The notes below the pieces were generated by a model. The model was not told the DNA's origin. It searched no databases and was given only the letters and a program-made list of their open reading frames with translations. This document shows, piece by piece, positions 1 through 8,706 of a stretch of DNA of 64,000 nt (positions within the stretch are counted from its first letter, which is position 1; every line of letters begins with the position of its first letter). Source of the DNA: Sergeia podlipaevii (taxonomy: Eukaryota; Euglenozoa; Kinetoplastea; Trypanosomatida; Trypanosomatidae); NCBI GenBank assembly GCA_030849805.1, contig JASANZ010002209.1, forward strand, positions 1 through 64,000, in the 5' to 3' direction. Position numbers and translations under genes: made by a program.

Positions 1-1
1 A

Positions 2-1273
2 TGTGAGCCGATCATCTTGAACGGTGAAGTGCTCGCTGTTGTTCAACTTGTCAACAAGATGAGTGAGGATGGCACGGTGGCTAAGTTTACCACGAGAGAT
101 CAGGATACTTTCAAGGTGTTCTCGCTGTTTGCTGGCATTTCCATCAACAACTCACACTTGCTGGAGTTTGCAGTGCGTGCAGGTAAGGAGGCGATGGAGC
201 TGAACGATTATCGCAACAACATAAATAACCGCAACATGAAGCCTTCCAAGTTGCTCGCAATTACTGCGAATGAGCGAAACGCGGTTTTGGCAGTCAAATT
301 CGAAGCCAAATATGACTTTACCACCCCTACGTTCAACTTGTTTGATATCCGTGAAACGTATCCCTCTCCGCTTGATGCTGCAGCAGGTGCCGTCTATCAA
401 TTGCTGCTGAGCTCTGGTCTCCCGCAGAAGTTTGGCTGCCGTGAGGAGACGCTGTTGAACTTCATCCTGCAGTGCCGCAAGAAGTACCGGCTCGTTCCGT
501 ATCACAACTTTTTTCACGTAGTGGATGTGTGCCAGACTCTGTACACTTTTCTATTTCCTGGCAGGGCATGTGATTTTCTAACGGAGCTTGAGTGCTACGT
601 GCTGCTCATCACTGCGCTTGTGCACGACCTCGATCACATGGGTGTGAACAACAGCTTCTACCTCAAGACAGATTCGCCGTTGGGTATCTTGTCCAGCGCC
701 AGTGGCAACACGTCTGTGCTGGAGGTCCACCATTGCAACTTGGCCATTGAGATTCTTTCTGATCCGGAGTCTGATGTATTTGAGGGTCTTTCTGGAGGTG
801 AACTGACTCAGTCATACCGTGCGCTGATTGATTGCGTGCTAGCGACCGACATGGCACGGCACGGGGAGTTGCTGAAGGAATTTGTGCAGATGGCCAATGA
901 GGGCAGCTTTGATGTTGCTCAGGAGGGGTGCAGGCGTCGTGTTATGGAGACGCTTATTAAGGCCGGTGATGTGTCGAACGTCACGAAACCTTTTGAGATG
1001 TCTAGACTTTGGGCGATGTCTGTGACTGAGGAGTTTTACCGGCAGGGCGACATGGAGAAGGAGAAGGGTGTGGAGGTGCTGCCGATGTTTGATCGTTCGA
1101 AGAACAACGAGCTAGCCAAGGGGCAAATTGGATTTATTGACTTTGTCGCTGGTAAGTTCTTTAGGGAGATCGTTAGTACCTTCTTCCATGGCATGCAGTG
1201 GTGTGTAGACAACATGGAGAGCAATCGTGCTCAGTGGCAAAAAATACTGGATGGCCCACGAGGATCGTCGTAG
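2..1273 (+). CDS. PDEB: cAMP phosphodiesterase, PDEB type (3' part, 5' end outside window)
   Basis: Class I cyclic-nucleotide phosphodiesterase hydrolysing cAMP (family knowledge). The frame is open from base 2, so the gene begins upstream of the window; 423 residues are visible. The first residues (CEPIILNGEVLAVVQLVNKM) look like the end of a GAF domain, as in kinetoplastid PDEB proteins with two GAF domains before the catalytic domain. The catalytic domain carries YHNFFHVVDV near base 499, the metal-binding HDLDHMGVNN near base 624, the second metal aspartate in KAGDVSNV near base 967, and the purine-binding glutamine in KGQIGFIDF near base 1120. All key residues look intact. In T. brucei PDEB enzymes are flagellar and occur as a tandem pair, so a second copy may lie upstream. 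Certain as a PDE; the B-subfamily call rests on the GAF remnant and on remembered gene order. Confidence 0.93.
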   Translation, partial: CEPIILNGEVLAVVQLVNKMSEDGTVAKFTTRDQDTFKVFSLFAGISINNSHLLEFAVRAGKEAMELNDYRNNINNRNMKPSKLLAITANERNAVLAVKFEAKYDFTTPTFNLFDIRETYPSPLDAAAGAVYQLLLSSGLPQKFGCREETLLNFILQCRKKYRLVPYHNFFHVVDVCQTLYTFLFPGRACDFLTELECYVLLITALVHDLDHMGVNNSFYLKTDSPLGILSSASGNTSVLEVHHCNLAIEILSDPESDVFEGLSGGELTQSYRALIDCVLATDMARHGELLKEFVQMANEGSFDVAQEGCRRRVMETLIKAGDVSNVTKPFEMSRLWAMSVTEEFYRQGDMEKEKGVEVLPMFDRSKNNELAKGQIGFIDFVAGKFFREIVSTFFHGMQWCVDNMESNRAQWQKILDGPRGSS

Positions 1274-2565
1274 AAGAAATCATGGTATACTTTTCATTCG
1301 TGATGTATTGCAGCATAGTGTACTCTTATTTTTTATATATAACATTTATTTGTTGCATTTTGTGGCAGCACGTTTTTTTTTTTCCTATGATGCATATCGT
1401 TCATGCTGTATGTGAAGGGTGACTAGTCTGATTTAACTCGTTCTGTATATGTGCGTTACCTTGTGAACTGAGTTTTCTTTTCAGTTACCGAAAATGAGTA
1501 GTGTCGTTCTCTTGCATATGTTTATATATTTACTCCTGTTGTGCTAGCGTAAGTTTTTTCGAATCACGATGTAGTTGGGGTATTGAAATCTGTGGTTTGC
1601 TTCTTTTTTTTGTACTGCATTTTCTAAATTTAGTATACAGGAACTATATGAGGCTCTACGTTTGCTTGGGAAATCTAACCTTTTTGCGAATCTGAGCGGC
1701 TTTGGTGCTCTCTGACGCTTTGCGTGTGTGAGTATGCTCGTGTCCTATATTGTTTTGACGCTTTGGTTGCATCGCGCCTTCCCTACGCGTGTGTGCTTAG
1801 CACGATACTGCCCTGCAACCGTAGACCTACGCGTAGCTGGCGCGTGCGAGTGCAGGGGCGTTGCCCACAAGGGGGCCTGGAAATTTCAAATACTTTAACC
1901 AAGTGCATTTTGATTGTTATTTTTAAATTGTAACTTATATTTCTTGTCCAGCTGTGTCTCATCAGTGGCTTGTTTATAAATCTATATAGTTATATAGAGA
2001 TATATGTTTCCTGTTATCTTCTTCACCGTTGTAGTGTATGGTCACATTCAGCATATTGTATTTTTCTCCCCCTTTCAGTAGTTTTTGTATTTGGGGTGCA
2101 AGTAATGTAAATTTTTGTAGCGTGGAAGTGACGATTATATTCATTATTTTGCCTTGTTGCGCAGAATCATGTTCATTATGTATGTAGTACTACTGTAGAG
2201 CTGGGAGTAGCCAAAAAGTGTTGGAAGAAAGAGTGAAATGAAATTTGTGAACACTTTTTTCTGTTGTGTTATATGGTGTTTCAAAATGACATTCAGCGAT
2301 ACGCGTTCAACACTTAAAAGGTTAAAATTATATCTGTACTTTTTCTTTGTTTTGAATTGACATTGTCAAGTGCCAAGGCTTCACTCCTTACTTTTGATGG
2401 CTCTTGTGCCTGCTTTGTTTTCACAGCCTTTTTTTCTTCTCTGATGCTCTCTTTCTTACAATTTTCTGACTTGCTATCGTTTTTACCTTTGTTCTTTATA
2501 CCATTAAGCTCTATAGCAAAATTCACTACTAAACACAACTCTCCAACAGCTACCCACCCCGAGAA
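1274..2565. other. Intergenic spacer, PDE to SNU13
   Basis: About 1.3 kb with no credible gene. It should contain the PDE 3' UTR and polyadenylation region and the SNU13 5' UTR. Visible: T-runs at 1374-1384 and around 1603-1611, and a pyrimidine-rich stretch about 2427-2500 followed by AG at 2507-2508. The short ORFs here have T-run-driven composition (Phe/Leu/Tyr rich) and resemble nothing. Confidence 0.55.
2427..2508 (+). promoter_or_regulatory. Polypyrimidine tract and candidate trans-splice acceptor for SNU13
   Basis: T/C-rich stretch ending at AG 2507-2508, which would give a 57-nt 5' UTR before the SNU13 ATG at 2566. A second AG lies at 2515-2516. The rule used (first AG after the tract) is trypanosomatid knowledge; actual use is unproven. 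Confidence 0.45.
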
Positions 2566-2946
2566 ATGACTGGTGAAGTCAGCGAGAAGGCCTTCCCCCT
2601 TGCCGAGGACCGCCTCACTCAGACCATCCTCGATCTCGTTCAGGAGGCTAGCAACAACAAGATGATCAAGAAGGGTGCCAACGAGGCTACAAAGGCTCTC
2701 AACCGTGGTATTGCCGACCTCATCGTTCTTGCCGGCGACACCAACCCCATCGAGATCCTCCTCCACCTCCCTCTGCTGTGCGAAGACAAGAACGTGCCGT
2801 ACGTGTTTGTTCCCTCCAAGACCGCCCTTGGTCGCGCAAGCCAGATGTCCCGCAACGTGATGGCTATCGCTATCCTCCAGGCCCCCAACAGCCCTATCAG
2901 TTCAAAGGTCCAGGCCGTGAAGCTGGAGATTGAGCGTCTCCTCTAA
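2566..2946 (+). CDS. SNU13: SNU13 / 15.5K, L7Ae-family kink-turn RNA-binding protein
   Basis: 126 residues, the usual length of eukaryotic SNU13. It binds kink-turns in U4 snRNA and box C/D snoRNAs and nucleates assembly of the U4/U6.U5 tri-snRNP and of C/D snoRNPs (family knowledge). In the sequence, KKGANEATKALNRG (residues about 36-49) is the RNA-binding segment, and EILLHLPLLCEDKNVPYVFV (about 66-85) is nearly invariant among SNU13 proteins, separating it from ribosomal L7Ae and from NHP2. The start is the first ATG after a clear pyrimidine tract, and its N-terminus (KAFPLAEDRLTQTILDLVQ) aligns with other SNU13 starts. Codons are C/G-ending, typical of a highly expressed gene. Its box C/D partner NOP58 is encoded in the same unit at 21203. 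Confidence 0.96.
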   Translation: MTGEVSEKAFPLAEDRLTQTILDLVQEASNNKMIKKGANEATKALNRGIADLIVLAGDTNPIEILLHLPLLCEDKNVPYVFVPSKTALGRASQMSRNVMAIAILQAPNSPISSKVQAVKLEIERLL

Positions 2947-3842
2947 GCTGCCAGCAAGGTGCGAGGGATTGAGTTACTAGTGATGCTTGCATGTGTTTTT
3001 TCAGCTGAGTTGAAATGACGAGGCGGTGATGTCTCTCTGTAGTCCTCATCTACGCAGCCCGCATTGCTGCATTTAAGCTTTTGTTCGATGTTCACTTGTA
3101 TCCTCCTTTTAAGGGAAAATATATGAGACACAAGTTTGTTTTTCCCGTTTTTTTTTTGTTGTTACTTGCGGCAGGTAGATACGAAGTGCATATGCACCTG
3201 TGAGCACACATACTTGCCACTGCAAATATATATCAAATAAGGAAAAATCAACGGCTTAATGATTTGTTTTCTTGTAGCATGTGTCTATTTACGTTACTTT
3301 CCGCGCGCGGACATTAGCTCTCTCGTACAAATTTTATATCTTTATTTTGTCTGTAGCTCTCTATTTAAAGAAAAATCTATGTTGTGCCTGTAGTAGGAAG
3401 AGAATTGTGGGTGTGGAAAATTGAGTATCTGACACCTTAACTAAGTGCTATTTAAAATATATATATATATATGTATATGTATATGTATGCTTATTTAATA
3501 GTGGGCCGCTTGTTGAGACATAGAAGCAGCTCCCCTTTACGTTTGAGTTTTTTTCTCTCAGTTATTGAGATCACATGTTCATGTTTGGCATTTCTTCACA
3601 GGAGGCGCCATTCTCTTCTCCTCGTCGTCGAACCAACGAATTTGCTATCTTTATGTTCCTCCATCTTTATTCTTTTTTTTTTTTCTTGCGTTACATTAGG
3701 TTTCCTTTTTTTTTTTGTAGCTATTGAGCGAAGTTGTTTGCTGTTGGCTGTACAGAGTGTCTGGCAAACGCGCGTTACATACAGCGAATCAAGTACAAGC
3801 GGTGCTTGTTTGTTTTTCGCTTTCACGCCCTCCTTTTGGCAA
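2947..3842. other. Intergenic spacer, SNU13 to small membrane protein
   Basis: About 0.9 kb, AT-rich. Holds a TA/TG microsatellite at 3457-3490 and two T-rich tracts, 3671-3687 and 3701-3717. AG at 3719-3720 is the best candidate splice acceptor, giving a 122-nt 5' UTR. An open frame extends back from 3843 to 3471 but runs straight through the pyrimidine tracts, so it is treated as non-coding. Confidence 0.5.
3671..3720 (+). promoter_or_regulatory. Polypyrimidine tract and candidate trans-splice acceptor
   Basis: Two T-runs (3671-3687 and 3701-3717) ending at AG 3719-3720. This argues that the in-frame ATG at 3471 lies upstream of the mature mRNA and supports 3843 as the true start. Confidence 0.45.
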
Positions 3843-4235
3843 ATGAAGCAGTGTGTTGCCAAGTGCAAAGGGTTTGACTCCCTGCGCTCTGAGTGCGCGA
3901 GAGACCCTTGCCTTGCGGTGAGAATGTGTCAGACTATCACTGGGAAAGCAACCGACTGCCAGAAGTGGTGCTGCCAGAGTCGTGGCGTGTATGTATTTTT
4001 TATCGTATTTTTCTTTTGTCTGGGCACTCTTACACTAGCGGCAATGTACTATCTTTATCGTCTGCACCAAGCAAACGTGCGCGCCGGTGTAGTCGTTGAG
4101 AGTGGCGAGATTGTAGAGTGTCCAGAGATTCCTAATGAAGACGAAGCGGCTGCGGCACGGCGTCAGAAGCGAATTGTGACTGTAAATCCCGAGTTGCTTA
4201 AGGAGCTTGGCGTGTCTTCTGGGGAGGCATCGTGA
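3843..4235 (+). CDS. Small Cys-rich single-pass membrane protein, unknown function
   Basis: 130 residues counted from ATG 3843. The open frame extends upstream to 3471, but that part crosses two long T-tracts with AG acceptors and encodes Phe/Leu/Ser-rich nonsense, so the internal ATG is preferred. The N-terminal 45 residues hold eight cysteines (4, 8, 18, 23, 29, 39, 43, 44) and are followed by one strongly hydrophobic segment (about 49-71). A charged tail of about 60 residues follows, with an acidic patch NEDEAAAARRQKR. The N-terminal region has no signal peptide, so the TM may act as a signal anchor. Paired cysteines resemble small disulfide-bonded twin-Cys proteins, but I recognise no family. 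Membrane topology and function are unknown. Confidence 0.7.
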   Translation: MKQCVAKCKGFDSLRSECARDPCLAVRMCQTITGKATDCQKWCCQSRGVYVFFIVFFFCLGTLTLAAMYYLYRLHQANVRAGVVVESGEIVECPEIPNEDEAAAARRQKRIVTVNPELLKELGVSSGEAS

Positions 4236-4894
4236 AGCCATCTTCTTGCTGAGAGGGAGTGATGACTTGTGCTTTTGGGTTGCTTACCATTTGGTAGTGT
4301 AATTTTCACTTTGCTGGCGTTTTTTTATTATTATTATTATTTTTGCACAGCTATCCGGTTATCCAGTTTGTAGAACTGCTTCATTTGGCGTGCTTTGCTT
4401 TGGAATTATTGCGATTTCCTTTTTTATCGAGACTCATCATGCGTATGAGCACACATGCATACACACTTACGAAGCACTGATGCTACCTTGTCGAGATGGG
4501 TCACTTTCTACGCTGTACAAGATGACTAATCGTGTTGGTGTGTTGTTTGCTAATTGGAAGGTCAATGAACACTTGTGTGTATTAGTACTCATATCAAAAG
4601 AGAATATGTTCTTAGAGCAGAACTACCAATATATGTTGCCTTTCTCACTGTTCTTTCTCTGTGGTACGCATAAGGCAAAATCTCAACTCTTTTGTTACTT
4701 TCTTATGATTGGCCTACACTTTTCTTTTCTTTTTCTTTTTTCGTACTGTGAGGTGCCCCGCTCTCACCTTTGCAATTATACATAAGTGTTACGGACATAA
4801 TTGTGTCCTCTATCTTAACGTACACGCCATCTGTTCTACGGCTCCTAGTCTTCTATCCTTTGCCAGCATTTATCGATATCTACTTATTTCAAAA
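4236..4894. other. Intergenic spacer, small membrane protein to phosphomevalonate kinase
   Basis: About 0.66 kb. Holds a TTA/ATT run at 4322-4343 and a T/C tract at about 4708-4741 followed by AG 4751-4752, giving a candidate 142-nt 5' UTR for the next gene. A 131-codon open frame from 4390 has no recognisable content and runs through the tract, so it is not called. Confidence 0.5.
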
Positions 4895-6283
4895 ATGCAA
4901 GCCTCTGCTCCTGGGAAAGTTCTCATATTGGGCGGCTATCTGATTGTTCAGGCTCCAAATATTGGTATTTCTATTGGCGTCAACGCGCGTTTCACAACGC
5001 GGGTGCTCTCTAGTGCAGCTAGCAGCAACAGCTACACAGTGGTGCGTGTCGCCTCTCCACAGTTTCACTCCAGCTTCACCTTTGAGTGTTATGCTGACGC
5101 TGCTGGAGTGACCGTAAAGCAGGCAGATGGCCCTGCATCGCCGTTTCTCAAATACGGCATTTTGTACGCTACTGCAGCTTCGCGCCTCTGGAGTCACAAC
5201 GACCAGGGTCAACAGCATTACGTTATTGAACTGGAGCTGCTCGCCGACAATGACTTTTATAGCCAGCGCAATTATCTAGAGGCCCACTCACAGACGGTCT
5301 GTGTCGCGGCGCTGCGCTCTCTCCCACCACACCTGCCTCTTGTGGGCGGTGTGTCGAAAACAGGACTGGGTTCTTCCGCAGCCATGACGACCAGCGTTGT
5401 GGCATGCCTGCTTACGTGCCTGCGCGCCGGATATGAGAAGCCCGATACCGAGGCACTTCACAGGGTGGCGCAGGTGGCGCACTCGGTGGCGCAAGGGAAA
5501 ATCGGCAGCGGGTTCGATGTGTACACAGCGGTGTATGGCACCTGCGCGTACCGCCGGTTTCCCGCAAGTGCTGTTGAGTGCATGATGCGCGGTGAGGACG
5601 GCCCGGAGCGTGCGGAGTTGGCAGCCCTGGCTGAGTGCATCGACCCAAGCAAGGTGTGGGTGGCACACGAGCCTTTCCGTCTCCCTGCAGGCCTTAAGCT
5701 CGTACTGGGCGATGTGCATCAGGGCGGCTCCAGCACGCCGGGGATGGTGGCGAAGATCATGGCATGGCAGAAGTCACTTTCCACCAGGGACGACAATTTG
5801 TGGGACCGCTTGAGGCAAAGTAACGAGGCTTACGTCTCGTGTCTGCGTGCCCTCTTGACTCAGGCGGCTGACAACGCTGAGGCTCATGCAGCTTCTGTGC
5901 AAGCCCTCTCTTCGGTCTGCCTCATGGCGGATAGTGCTGACGAGCAACGCGCTGCGAGGGCGGATGCTGCGCAGCAGACGTGGTTAGCAGCTAGCAAGTG
6001 CGCTGCACGTAGTCGCGCGTATTTGAGGGAGATGGGCGAGGCTGCGGGTGTGGAGGTGGAGCCTGTGAAGCTGACAGCGCTGCTGGATGCCACTGCTGCA
6101 CTGCCTGGAGTGTTTGCTGTGGGATGCCCTGGTGCTGGCGGGTACGATGCTGTGTTTGCGCTAGTGCTGACGGAGGAGAGGTGCAGGACGGTAGAGGAGT
6201 TCTGGGAGAGCTACACTGACATGAGTGTGTGCCCACTGTTGGTACGCGAGGATGCCTGTGGTCTTGTCATTGACGAATGCTAG
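4895..6283 (+). CDS. PMK: Phosphomevalonate kinase (GHMP kinase)
   Basis: Converts 5-phosphomevalonate to 5-diphosphomevalonate with ATP in the mevalonate route to sterols, dolichol and prenyl groups. It is 462 residues from ATG 4895; an in-frame ATG at 4709 lies within the pyrimidine tract and is rejected. GHMP motif 1 is APGKVLILGGYLIV (residues about 5-18). Motif 2, the ATP loop, is GLGSSAAMTTSVVA (157-170), followed by KIGSGFDVYTAVYG, typical of ERG8-type kinases. Motif 3 is GCPGAGGYDAVFAL (about 410-423). The ERG8-like HQGGSSTPGMVAKI further supports phosphomevalonate over mevalonate kinase. The C-terminus (VIDEC) is not an SKL-like peroxisomal signal and no clear PTS2 is seen, so glycosomal import is not predicted from sequence. 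Confidence 0.93.
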   Translation: MQASAPGKVLILGGYLIVQAPNIGISIGVNARFTTRVLSSAASSNSYTVVRVASPQFHSSFTFECYADAAGVTVKQADGPASPFLKYGILYATAASRLWSHNDQGQQHYVIELELLADNDFYSQRNYLEAHSQTVCVAALRSLPPHLPLVGGVSKTGLGSSAAMTTSVVACLLTCLRAGYEKPDTEALHRVAQVAHSVAQGKIGSGFDVYTAVYGTCAYRRFPASAVECMMRGEDGPERAELAALAECIDPSKVWVAHEPFRLPAGLKLVLGDVHQGGSSTPGMVAKIMAWQKSLSTRDDNLWDRLRQSNEAYVSCLRALLTQAADNAEAHAASVQALSSVCLMADSADEQRAARADAAQQTWLAASKCAARSRAYLREMGEAAGVEVEPVKLTALLDATAALPGVFAVGCPGAGGYDAVFALVLTEERCRTVEEFWESYTDMSVCPLLVREDACGLVIDEC

Positions 6284-6812
6284 AGCATGCATGCGAGGTT
6301 TGCTCCGCAGACTTTCTCTTTCTCCCTCTGTCTTCCTGTGTGGAGCGTGTTACACTAAAACAATAGGCATTATCGCGCGGAACTGAAGGTTCTTTTTTTC
6401 TGCAGATGTATGTCGAGACCTATATTGACGCTTCACGACATAATGATAGTGGGAGATTTATACTTGCATTTTTTTTTCTTTCTTCGGATGGCTATACTTA
6501 AAAGTACAACAAGCAACAACAAACAACTCTCTTTGTGCTTGCGCAAATGCACCGTCATGTGCTGAGAGCAATGGAGACTTGCTGCTCCTTCTTCTGTCCA
6601 GCACCTGGTACGTTGCTCTCTCTCTCTCTCTCTCGTTTCTTTCCATGTATCCTACGTTTTTCTTTTTCTTTTCCTTTTTTGTATATTGGTCTTTCTATCA
6701 TTTTTTTTCCACATAAAGAAAGCTTTGTATATTGAGAGATACTTGCGCACTTAATTATATTTAATCACCACTTACTACTTTCATAACCGTTTCTTTTTCT
6801 CTTTTCCCAACA
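6284..6812. other. Intergenic spacer, PMK to PCNA
   Basis: About 0.53 kb. Holds a CT microsatellite at about 6616-6634 and pyrimidine stretches 6653-6680 and 6691-6710, followed by AG at 6717-6718 (candidate 94-nt PCNA 5' UTR). A second AG-free tract sits just before the PCNA ATG (6788-6808). No gene seen. Confidence 0.5.
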
Positions 6813-7679
6813 ATGCTTGAAGCCCAAGTTCAGTACGCCAGCCTGTGGAAGCGCCTGGTGGAGTGTGTCAACGGCCTTGTGAATGAGGCCAACTTCGACT
6901 GCAACCCCAGCGGTCTTTCTATCCAGGCAATGGACAGCAGCCACGTTGCTCTCGTGCACATGCTGCTTCGCGATGACTGCTTCATTAAGTACCAGTGTGA
7001 GCGCAACAGCATTCTTGGCCTCAACCTTGCCTCACTCTCCAAGGTGCTGAAGATTGTGGATAACAATGACAGCCTCACTCTGCGCCACGAGGAGGACTCT
7101 GATGTGGTGACGCTCATCAGCGAGAACCCCGAGAAGACGCGCAAGTGCGAGTACCAGCTGAAGCTGCTCGAGATCGAGGCCGAGGCTATGGGAATTCCTG
7201 ACATGGACTACCGCAGTACCGTTACTCTCAGCTCCGCCGAGTTTGCCAAGATCGTGCGTGATATGACTGTGTTTGGAGACACGGTCACCATCGCTATCGA
7301 CAGGGACGGCGTGAAGTTCAGCTCCGCTGGCGACATTGGTCAGGGCTACACCTTCCTGCAGTCAGCTGCCGGCACCGAGAGGGGTGCGGAGGTGAAGGCT
7401 GAGGTGAAAGCCGAAGCTCACGCCGACGATGATGATGTCCCGCTCTCTCGCAGGCACAACAGGGGCGAACAGCCCGCAGCCGTCGGGGTGCAGGTGGAGA
7501 TGGAGGAGCCCATCACATTGTCTTATGCGCTGCGCTTTATGAACATTTTTGCTCGTGGCTCCACGCTGAGCGACCGTGTAACCCTGCGCTTTGCCCAAGA
7601 CAGCCCGTGCATGGTTGAGTATGGCATCGACAATATCGGCTACCTCCGTTACTACCTCGCCCCTAAGGTGGATGAGTAG
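6813..7679 (+). CDS. PCNA: PCNA, DNA sliding clamp
   Basis: Homotrimeric clamp that tethers DNA polymerases and repair factors in the nucleus. 288 residues against about 260 in most eukaryotes. The N-terminus (MLEAQVQYASLWKRLVE), the centre-loop region SIQAMDSSHVALVHMLL and the interdomain connector (LLEIEAEAMGIPDMDY) align with PCNA by eye. The C-terminus GYLRYYLAPKVDE matches the canonical end without the usual acidic extension. The additional length sits at residues about 190-228, a Lys/Glu/Asp-rich insert (EVKAEVKAEAHADDDD region) in domain 2. From memory, kinetoplastid PCNAs carry an insert here. PCNA is the client platform for MSH3, encoded at 12588. Confidence 0.96.
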   Translation: MLEAQVQYASLWKRLVECVNGLVNEANFDCNPSGLSIQAMDSSHVALVHMLLRDDCFIKYQCERNSILGLNLASLSKVLKIVDNNDSLTLRHEEDSDVVTLISENPEKTRKCEYQLKLLEIEAEAMGIPDMDYRSTVTLSSAEFAKIVRDMTVFGDTVTIAIDRDGVKFSSAGDIGQGYTFLQSAAGTERGAEVKAEVKAEAHADDDDVPLSRRHNRGEQPAAVGVQVEMEEPITLSYALRFMNIFARGSTLSDRVTLRFAQDSPCMVEYGIDNIGYLRYYLAPKVDE

Positions 7680-8706
7680 GATTAGCACGTGCTGCACTCA
7701 GAGGCAACCGCGCATGCGGCATGTGGCAACATTGTTGGCAAAGAATACCCATCTGTTCATCTATATACGTATATCTGTCAGATATATATATCTATCTATA
7801 TCTATCTATATCTATCTATATCTATCTATCAGCTCCCGCTATGCGTATGTATGGTGACAGCATCATAGAATCACAATGACAGTTGAAGAAATGAGGACAC
7901 AAAGAAAAGAAGAGCGAGTCACGTGTGCATGAGGGACTTCCTGAGATAAGAGAAGCGAAGGCTCGGTGCGATGGGAGCATCAACTAAAGCAGTCCTCACA
8001 TAGATCACATTCTCGAGTCAGACCCTTTTTTATTTTTACAAGACTTTGCAAAGAGAGTAATTTCACATAAAGAGAGAGAGAGAGAGGGAGAGGAAAGAGG
8101 GTGGCAAGTGGACCTTACAGTGTTATGTTTATGTGTGTGCGTGTATGGCGCATCTAGTCTCTTCCTCCCACCGCCGCCGTTGCAGAGCAGAAGCCTTCCG
8201 AGAAGCGTGTGCCTCAATAGAACTTCCTAAAGAAATGCACAACACTCTCTTTATTTTCTTTATTCGTCAATATATATATATATATATTGAAAGGAGGTGG
8301 GTATTATATATACATATAGTTTATTTCTTTTTTTTTTTTGCCATTGGCTATTACCTTTTTCTTCAGAGCATATATAAATATATGAAAAAACAACACTAAC
8401 GTATATGCAATTTTATCACTTCTACGAATACCAAATTTTTTTTTCGCTTTTGTGTGCCATATCCAGATTGTGGTCTCCTTTGCATAGAATGGCCTCACAT
8501 GCGTATGCGATCGGCAGGTCTTACTTTGCCATTAACTCCCCCGCACAACTTGTATCACTTTGTCTATACTTCTCTGCTTACATGTGCACGCATTGTCTTT
8601 ATCCTATCTCAACCTACTGTGGAAGAAGTCTAGCAACACACATACACACGCACTCACACAAGAATAAGTAAAAATTCTCCGCCGCTTCTTTCCACGACTA
8701 GTGAAG
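7680..8706. other. Intergenic spacer, PCNA to GlnRS
   Basis: About 1.0 kb. Holds a tandem 10-mer (7791-7830), a GA run (8071-8089), a perfect TA palindrome flanked by TCAA/TTGA (8267-8290), and a T-run at 8329-8339. A T-run at 8437-8446 leads to AG 8465-8466, giving a candidate 240-nt GlnRS 5' UTR. No gene seen. Confidence 0.5.
7791..7830. repeat. Tandem 10-mer TCTATCTATA, four copies
   Basis: Four head-to-tail copies of TCTATCTATA, the last ending in C, preceded by TA dinucleotides. It lies in the PCNA 3' UTR or spacer. It looks like a microsatellite; no function is claimed. Confidence 0.85.

Noticed and set aside
3471..3842. N-terminal extension of the small membrane protein from ATG 3471
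   Set aside because: It runs through two T-tracts with AG acceptors and encodes Phe/Leu/Ser-rich nonsense; ATG 3843 is preferred.
4390..4785. 131-codon open frame in the spacer before PMK
   Set aside because: No recognisable content, ends inside the pyrimidine tract of the next gene, codon use unlike neighbours.
4709..4894. Longer start for phosphomevalonate kinase
   Set aside because: The extension lies in a pyrimidine tract; the kinase motif 1 starts six residues after ATG 4895, as is normal for the family.
7791..7830. 10-mer tandem repeat as CRISPR, centromere or origin
   Set aside because: Four copies without spacers, 40 bp only; a microsatellite is the simplest reading.
8267..8290. 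Perfect TA palindrome as an operator or terminator
   Set aside because: It is a TA microsatellite flanked by complementary TCAA/TTGA; such runs are common in these spacers, and no gene-specific promoters or bacterial-type terminators are expected.
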